Source of the DNA: Pseudomonas sp. SJZ079 | GTDB lineage: Bacteria; Pseudomonadota; Gammaproteobacteria; Pseudomonadales; Pseudomonadaceae | Length of the DNA stretch: 64,000 nt | Direction of reading: 5' to 3' | Assembly: GCF_007993865.1 (NCBI RefSeq) | Contig: NZ_VIUH01000001.1 | Coordinates: 124,001-188,000, forward strand | In this document: positions 58,193 through 64,000 of the stretch, one piece after another | Layout of the letters: each line of letters begins with the position of its first letter | Numbering within the stretch: the stretch's first letter is position 1 | The notes under the pieces: generated by a model | Seen by the model: the letters and a program-made list of their open reading frames with translations, nothing else | What the model was told of the DNA's origin: nothing | Database searches by the model: none | Position numbers and translations under genes: made by a program

Positions 58193-58207
58193 GCAACAAG
58201 GGTGCCA
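58193..58207 (-). promoter_or_regulatory. Sigma54 promoter of the fliE operon
   Basis: TGGCAC-CCTTG-TTGC is an exact match to the -24/-12 consensus. The -12 GC lies 60 bp before the fliE ATG. FleR, encoded just upstream, is the likely activator. Confidence 0.88.
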
Positions 58208-58249
58208 GTTAGCCGTTACGGCACAGGGAAAACGCTGGCGGCAGAAAGC

Positions 58250-58284
58250 AAAAAAGCCCGAGCGGCTAACCCAGCCGACTCGAG
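58250..58284 (-). terminator. Intrinsic terminator after fleR
   Basis: Hairpin of the form CGAGTCGGCT-GGGTT-AGCCGCTCG followed by GGCTTTTTT on the minus strand, about 50 bp after the fleR stop. It separates fleSR from the fliE promoter. Confidence 0.75.
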
Positions 58285-58334
58285 CGATGCACCCCAACCC
58301 GCAGCTCAACGCGAAAAGCGCCGAACCGCGCCGT

Positions 58335-59735
58335 TCAGCTGGCGTACAGATAGGCCTCCACATCCAGACCGGCATCGCGCATCTGCGCCAGCTTGTAACG
58401 CAGGGTGCGCGGGCTGATGCCCAAGCGCTCGGCGGCCTCCTTGCGCCGGCCGCGCTCAGCACGCAGGGTGTCGATAATCACCTGAAATTCGCGACGGCGC
58501 AGATCATCTCCCAGGACCCCCGCCTCGGCCTGCGGCAGCTCGTCCGCCGCCGGGGCAGCGCTCGCCAGCGCTAGCAACTTCGGCGCTGCAACGGGGGCAA
58601 AGCCAATGGGCGCGGTCAGACACAGATCCTGCGGCTGGATCAAGCCGCCCTGCTGCAAGATCAACGCGCGCTGAATGGCATTGTCCAGCTCACGCACGTT
58701 ACCCGGCCAGGCATGACTGACCAGGCTGGCCTGAGCCCGTGCAGACAGACGAATAGGCGGGTGATTCATTTTTTTGACGTGTTTGGCCAGCAGTCGCTCG
58801 GCCAGCGGCAGAATATCCGCCGGACGCTCCCGCAGTGGTCGCCACGCCAGCGGAAAGACCGACAACCGATAGTAGAGGTCTTCGCGAAAGCGCCCCGCCG
58901 CGACTTCGCCGGCCAGGTCGCGGTTACTGGTGGCCAGTACGCGGATATCCAGGGCGATCGGCTTGCGCGCCCCCACTCGCTCCACTTCGCGCTCCTGCAA
59001 CACGCGCAGCAGCTTGGCTTGCAAGCCCTGCGGCATCTCGGAAATTTCATCGAGCAGAATGGTGCCGCCCTCGGCCAACTCGAATTTGCCCGGCGCACTG
59101 GCGATGGCGCCGGTAAAAGCCCCCTTCTCATGACCGAACAGGGTGGCCTCGAGCATGTTGTCGGGAATCGCCGCGCAGTTGATGGCGATAAACGGCTTAG
59201 CCGCACGCGGCGACTGTTGATGAATGTAGCGCGCCAGGACTTCTTTACCGGTGCCGGACTCGCCGGTGATCAGCACCGTAGAGTCACTCTGCGCCACCCG
59301 CGCGGCCAGCTCCAATAATTGCAGGCTGGCCGGCTCCAACGCCACCGGACCGTCCTGCTCAGCGACAGGCAAACGCCCGAGCGCATGACGCTCGACCAAG
59401 GCCAACAAGGCTTTCGGTTCGAACGGCTTGACCAGATAGTCCGCAGCGCCCTGGCGCATCGCATCCACCGCGCGCTCGACCGCGCCGTAGGCGGTCATCA
59501 ACAACACCGGAAGCTGCGGCTGGCGCTGACGAATCAGCGTCAGCAGTTGATGCCCATCCATGCCCGGCATGTTGACGTCGCTCACCACCAGGCCGAAAGG
59601 TTCTTGCCCCAAGGCCAACAACGCAGTCTCGGCACAGTCCACCGCACGATAGTCATGCCCACCCAACGCCAGGGTATCGGCCAGGGCTTCGCGCAAGGCA
59701 CGGTCATCTTCGACCAGCAGGACTTTGGCAGCCAT
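58335..59735 (-). CDS. fleR: Sigma54-dependent response regulator FleR
   Basis: 466 residues. Receiver (about 1-118) with phosphoacceptor Asp53 in LVVSDVNMPGMDG. The AAA+ domain (about 130-365) has Walker [16 protein letters not shown] and the sigma54-contact loop [10 protein letters not shown]. The C-terminal Fis-type helix-turn-helix (about 425-460) reads RRKEAAERLGISPRTLRYKL. It is activated by FleS and turns on class III flagellar promoters such as that of fliE. Confidence 0.96.
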   Translation of the reverse strand: MAAKVLLVEDDRALREALADTLALGGHDYRAVDCAETALLALGQEPFGLVVSDVNMPGMDGHQLLTLIRQRQPQLPVLLMTAYGAVERAVDAMRQGAADYLVKPFEPKALLALVERHALGRLPVAEQDGPVALEPASLQLLELAARVAQSDSTVLITGESGTGKEVLARYIHQQSPRAAKPFIAINCAAIPDNMLEATLFGHEKGAFTGAIASAPGKFELAEGGTILLDEISEMPQGLQAKLLRVLQEREVERVGARKPIALDIRVLATSNRDLAGEVAAGRFREDLYYRLSVFPLAWRPLRERPADILPLAERLLAKHVKKMNHPPIRLSARAQASLVSHAWPGNVRELDNAIQRALILQQGGLIQPQDLCLTAPIGFAPVAAPKLLALASAAPAADELPQAEAGVLGDDLRRREFQVIIDTLRAERGRRKEAAERLGISPRTLRYKLAQMRDAGLDVEAYLYAS

Positions 59736-59741
59736 GGGCAG

Positions 59742-60959
59742 TTACTCCTGAATCAAGGGTTGTACAGCGGGAATCAGCGGCAGAGTCAATAAGGCGCAGG
59801 TGCCACGACCAGGCCGCGAGCGCAACAGCAACTCTCCCTGATGCGCGCGCGCCACCGCCTTGACCACCGCCAGGCCGAGGCCGGTGCCGGTGGTCTTGGT
59901 GGTAAAGAAGGGTTCGCCCAGGCGCGCCAAGGTAACGCTGTCGATTCCGGGGCCGTTATCGCTGATGCACAAGCGCAGGCTGTTGCCACGCTGGTACAGA
60001 TGAATTTTCAAGGAGGCCTCGCGCCCGGCCGCCTGGATCGCGTTCTCGATCAGGTTCAGCACGCTACCGACCAGGGTGTCGCGGTTGCACAACAGCTCGC
60101 CGCTGGCGCTGTCGCACTGCCAGCGCACCGTCATGCCCAAGACATGGGGCTCGGCGGCTTTGCGCAAGGCCTCAAACAACGCCTTGGGCCTCAGCCGATC
60201 CGGCAACGGTAGATCGCCGCGGGCAAAAATAAGCATGTCACGCACCTGATGCTCCAGCTCATGCAGACGCTCCTTCAGGCGCCCGGCAAACCGCTGCTGC
60301 TGTTCGAGCGACAGTTCCTGCTCGGTCAGATGGCTGGCATACAGCAACGCGGCGGACAGTGGTGTACGAATTTGATGGGCCAACGAAGCGACCATGCGCC
60401 CCAGCGCAGATAGGCGCTCGTGACGCGACAGCTGATCCTGCAGGCGCCGGGTTTCTGTCAGGTCAGTCAACAGCACCAGCTGCCCCGGCTCGCCATGCAG
60501 CGAACGGGTGGCAATCGCCAGACGCCGGCCATCTTTCAGGGAAACTTCATGGCCATCGTCATCGCGTGGGGCGAAGCTGCGGGCAATCACCTGACGCCAG
60601 AGCATACCGACCAGCGGCTGGCCCAGCAGGTTGCGCGCGACCGGGTTGCCTTCGCGCACCACGCCATGGCCATCAATCACGATCACCCCGCCGGGGAGCA
60701 GATCCAGCAAGCTTTGCAGGCGGTGCGCCAGACGCTCTTTTTCCGCCAACTCCTGCATGCGCTGAGCACTGACCAGAGCCAACTGACCCTTCAGCTCAGC
60801 CACGCGGGCTTCCAGCATGCTGTAGGACTCGTTGAGCTGGGTCGACATCTGCGTGAACAGGGTAAACGCCTGCTCCAGGCTCGCGCGGCTAGCCTGTTCG
60901 ATGGGCGCAGAAAGCGCTAATTCAGCAGAGTGGGAAGTTCGAGCGGTAGGATTCATCAT
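59742..60959 (-). CDS. fleS: Flagellar sensor histidine kinase FleS
   Basis: 405 residues and cytoplasmic, with no membrane helix. A coiled coil (about 30-85) is followed by a PAS domain (about 85-185, GGVIVIDGHGVVREGNPVAR), the HisKA segment MVASLAHQIRTPLSAALLYA with the phosphorylated His, and the ATPase domain with SDNGPGIDSV and TKTTGTGLGLAVVKA. Six bp before fleR. Two adjacent ATGs (60959 and 60956) could start it. Confidence 0.95.
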   Translation of the reverse strand: MMNPTARTSHSAELALSAPIEQASRASLEQAFTLFTQMSTQLNESYSMLEARVAELKGQLALVSAQRMQELAEKERLAHRLQSLLDLLPGGVIVIDGHGVVREGNPVARNLLGQPLVGMLWRQVIARSFAPRDDDGHEVSLKDGRRLAIATRSLHGEPGQLVLLTDLTETRRLQDQLSRHERLSALGRMVASLAHQIRTPLSAALLYASHLTEQELSLEQQQRFAGRLKERLHELEHQVRDMLIFARGDLPLPDRLRPKALFEALRKAAEPHVLGMTVRWQCDSASGELLCNRDTLVGSVLNLIENAIQAAGREASLKIHLYQRGNSLRLCISDNGPGIDSVTLARLGEPFFTTKTTGTGLGLAVVKAVARAHQGELLLRSRPGRGTCALLTLPLIPAVQPLIQE

Positions 60960-61009
60960 TCTCTCTCGCGCAGCGAGCCGTCATAAGACAGTCAGTTGCG
61001 TAAGAGATA

Positions 61010-61024
61010 GCAATACCCGTGCCT
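61010..61024 (-). promoter_or_regulatory. Sigma54 promoter of fleSR
   Basis: AGGCAC-GGGTA-TTGC, nine of ten to consensus. It lies about 50 bp before the fleS ATG with an AT-rich tract (61025-61060) just upstream. FleQ is the known activator of fleSR in Pseudomonas. Confidence 0.8.
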
Positions 61025-61053
61025 AAAATTTTATATATATTTTTCAATAACTT

Positions 61054-61092
61054 AAAAAACAAAGCCGAAGGTCGTGTCAACCCTTCGGCTTT
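61054..61092 (-). terminator. Intrinsic terminator after fleQ
   Basis: Eleven-bp perfect arms AAAGCCGAAGG (61061-61071) and CCTTCGGCTTT (61082-61092). A T run follows on the minus strand (TGTTTTTTAAG). 44 bp after the fleQ stop. Confidence 0.85.
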
Positions 61093-61135
61093 ATTGAGGC
61101 AATTGCTGCCAACCCGCTGACGCGCAAGCGCTGGA

Positions 61136-62611
<1,476 letters not shown>

Positions 62612-62688
62612 ATTGTTCTGATTTGATCCTGGGAGTGAACGGAAGCGCACAGCGTTATACACATGGAAAACGCCAGCAACAGGCCACT

Positions 62689-62717
62689 AGTAAAGTCATT
62701 TTCGAGGCCGTAGTCAA
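62689..62717 (-). promoter_or_regulatory. Sigma70 promoter of fleQ
   Basis: -35 TTGACT (62717-62712) and -10 TTTACT (62694-62689) with exactly 17 bp between them. It leaves a leader of about 70 nt. fleQ is the class I gene and should not need sigma54, which fits. Confidence 0.6.
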
Positions 62718-62873
62718 TTTTATGGCGTGCTTTTTTTGTTCCGCCCGATGGACAGTCTAAGCAACTGTAAGAGAAGCGGGGAGATTTACCTGTTGCAGAT
62801 AGCTAAGGCAGATGCTCTAGGTTTGGCACAGGGCTTTACGAGCATTGAGGCCGCTGAACGCCGATAACCGGCA

Positions 62874-63170
62874 TCAGGTAAATAGCTGGTAGACCTTTGC
62901 GCCTTGTTGGGACTGGTTCAGTTGCACCATTTCACCGGCCAAACGCCGCTGCTCTAGCTGACAGACACTGACCAACTCGCGATAAAGATCCAGCAACTCC
63001 TGCATACGCTCACGCAGCACGTCCTCGTCGCGCACGACCTCGACCATCGCCTCGTCGACGGCTTGGCGGCATTGCACATCCAATTCACCGATGGCGGCCC
63101 AGTCTTGTGTGGCCAGGGCATTGCGCAAGGCACTGCCGGTCTCTTGCAGACGTTGCACAGAGGTACTCAT
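62874..63170 (-). CDS. fliT: FliT-family flagellar chaperone
   Basis: 98-residue helical protein, MSTSVQRLQETGSALRNALA then ELVSVCQLEQRRLAGEMVQL. Placed after two fliS genes and before fleQ, where Pseudomonas has a FliT-like gene (called fleP in P. aeruginosa). It should chaperone the cap protein FliD. The 262 bp between it and fleQ contain only the fleQ promoter. Confidence 0.8.
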   Translation of the reverse strand: MSTSVQRLQETGSALRNALATQDWAAIGELDVQCRQAVDEAMVEVVRDEDVLRERMQELLDLYRELVSVCQLEQRRLAGEMVQLNQSQQGAKVYQLFT

Positions 63171-63198
63171 GAACGTGCTCCTTTAGCGCCAAACAATA

Positions 63199-63579
63199 TC
63201 ACTGACCGATTGCATCCCAACCGGATTTCACATCACGCAGTAGCCCAGAAACCTCATCCAGGGGCGCGAGCTCATTTTTCACATTGGCTTCAAGCAGACG
63301 GGCCACCATGTACTGGTAAAGACTATCTAAGTTAGCCGCCAACTCGCCACCTTGCTGCAAATCCAGGCCATCACGCAAGCCACCGACTATGCCTATGGCC
63401 TTGCCGATCAACTCGCCCTTGAGCTCCGTCTGATTGCGCTCCATGGCGCCGCGAGCCTGGGCCAAACGAGTCAACCCCCCTTCAAACAACATCTGGATTA
63501 GCCGATGAGGGCTAGCATCCACTGCCTGGGCCTGGGTGCTAACATTTTGATACTGCCGCATGGCTACCATTGCGTTCAT
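63199..63579 (-). CDS. fliS: Flagellin chaperone FliS (first paralogue)
   Basis: 126-residue four-helix protein that guards flagellin before export. MNAMVAMRQYQNVSTQAQAV carries the conserved N-terminal Tyr, with DASPHRLIQMLFEGGLTRLA and the later ANLDSLYQYMVARLLEANVK. 28 bp before fliT. A FliA-type promoter with an exact -10 lies upstream. Confidence 0.93.
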   Translation of the reverse strand: MNAMVAMRQYQNVSTQAQAVDASPHRLIQMLFEGGLTRLAQARGAMERNQTELKGELIGKAIGIVGGLRDGLDLQQGGELAANLDSLYQYMVARLLEANVKNELAPLDEVSGLLRDVKSGWDAIGQ

Positions 63580-63616
63580 GCTGAAAGTACTCCAGTACTG
63601 TCCGGGAATACTTCAG

Positions 63617-63643
63617 TTATCGGCGACCAACTCGCGAGCTTGA
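63617..63643 (-). promoter_or_regulatory. Sigma28 (FliA) promoter of fliS
   Basis: Exact -10 GCCGATAA (63624-63617), 11-bp spacer and -35 TCAAGCTC (63643-63636), five of eight to TAAAGTTT. It lies 38 bp before the fliS ATG in the 180-bp gap between the two fliS paralogues. Confidence 0.6.
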
Positions 63644-63759
63644 GGCCTAAGGTAGAAAAATCTGAACCCGTTACTGCGCCCCTTAAATACGAATGGGCAA
63701 GATTGCTTCTGCACATAAGACACAGAAACAGACTTGCCCAACATAAGAGCGACTCACAT

Positions 63760-64000
63760 TCAGGAAGCTGCTGGCTCCACTTGCGGGCCAATCGCCGCCC
63801 AGGCATCGCGAATCTGTACGATCAGCCCCTGCACCTCGTCCAGACTATGCGGGGTCTTGTCCAATGCCACTCCGGCCAGACGGCGGGTCATGTAGTCATA
63901 GAGCGCATCGAGATTCTCCGCCAGTTCGCCGCCCAACTCCTTGTCCAGACTGCCCTGCAGAATGCCAATGATGGAAAGGGTGGTGCCAACGGCTTCGCCC
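63760..64000 (-). CDS. FliS paralogue (5' part outside the window)
   Basis: The visible C-terminal 79 residues, [20 protein letters not shown] through [20 protein letters not shown] to [10 protein letters not shown] and a stop, follow the FliS fold and align with the second half of the neighbouring fliS product. Two adjacent FliS-like genes are known in pseudomonads. The N-terminus is not available, so gene length and start are unknown. Confidence 0.85.
   Translation of the reverse strand, partial: GEAVGTTLSIIGILQGSLDKELGGELAENLDALYDYMTRRLAGVALDKTPHSLDEVQGLIVQIRDAWAAIGPQVEPAAS

Noticed and set aside
62818..62840. Plus-strand TGGCAC followed by TTTA as a sigma54 site
   Set aside because: The -12 GC is missing and no plus-strand gene lies downstream.
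62840..62870. GCCGATAA on the plus strand (about 62859) as a FliA promoter
   Set aside because: There is no -35 match 11 bp upstream, and no plus-strand gene follows.
63576..63806. Open frame of 76 codons on the minus strand between the two fliS genes
   Set aside because: It overlaps the end of the partial FliS frame and the FliA promoter, has no ribosome-binding site and resembles nothing.

Overview
The window reads as the chromosomal backbone of a GC-rich Pseudomonas-type gammaproteobacterium. The evidence is the gene order: tRNA(Ala/Glu)-gltX-emrAB-like-uvrB-aminotransferase-tRNA(Asn), a ccm operon running ccmABCDEFGHI, and one long polar-flagellum/chemotaxis region (fliS-fliT-fleQ-fleS-fleR-fliEFGHIJ-hsbA-hsbR-hptB-fliK-fliLMNOPQR-flhB-flhA-flhF-fleN-fliA-cheYZAB-motCD-parC-parP-cheW). 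Species cannot be fixed from the sequence alone. I found no prophage, transposase, CRISPR array or obvious genomic island. Accessory content is small.

Layout. 1-3.8 kb: partial dusC, a hotdog thioesterase, an alpha/beta hydrolase with its TetR regulator, then two Glu/Ala tRNA pairs on the minus strand. 3.9-12.6 kb: gltX, a LysR regulator divergent from an EmrA/EmrB-type efflux pair, uvrB divergent from an aromatic aminotransferase, then tRNA-Asn. The tRNA-Asn 3' end and its flank are repeated 150 bp downstream. 12.9-18.2 kb: a ComEA-like protein, a membrane GH17 glucan enzyme, a small membrane protein, a GNAT acetyltransferase, and a two-gene unit of an exported alpha/beta hydrolase and MlaA. 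18.4-25.7 kb: the complete cytochrome c maturation operon ccmA-I on the minus strand, including the short ccmD, ending in a coupled lipoprotein gene. 25.9-27.7 kb: a second FliK-like protein coupled to a stand-alone FlhB C-terminal-domain protein. 27.7-64 kb: a rhodanese, then the flagellar and chemotaxis genes, all on the minus strand.

The flagellar region shows a regulatory cascade in the DNA. fleQ has a sigma70-like promoter. Sigma54-type -24/-12 elements stand before fleS, fliE, fliK, fliL and flhA, and the one before fliE matches the consensus exactly. A sigma28 (FliA)-type element lies before one fliS copy, with weaker candidates inside cheZ (before cheA) and before parP. FleQ and FleSR would switch on the basal body, hook-length and export genes. 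FlhF and FleN set position and number of flagella, and FliA then drives the late and chemotaxis genes. The HptB-HsbR-HsbA phosphorelay/partner-switch genes sit between fliJ and fliK, inside the basal-body gene order.

The most notable points are the tRNA-Asn 3'-end duplication, the repeated acidic motif in the CheA linker, the FliK-like/FlhB-C pair, an MlaA homologue with no lipobox cysteine coupled to a periplasmic hydrolase, and the set of promoter elements. I do not see a clearly undescribed multi-gene system.
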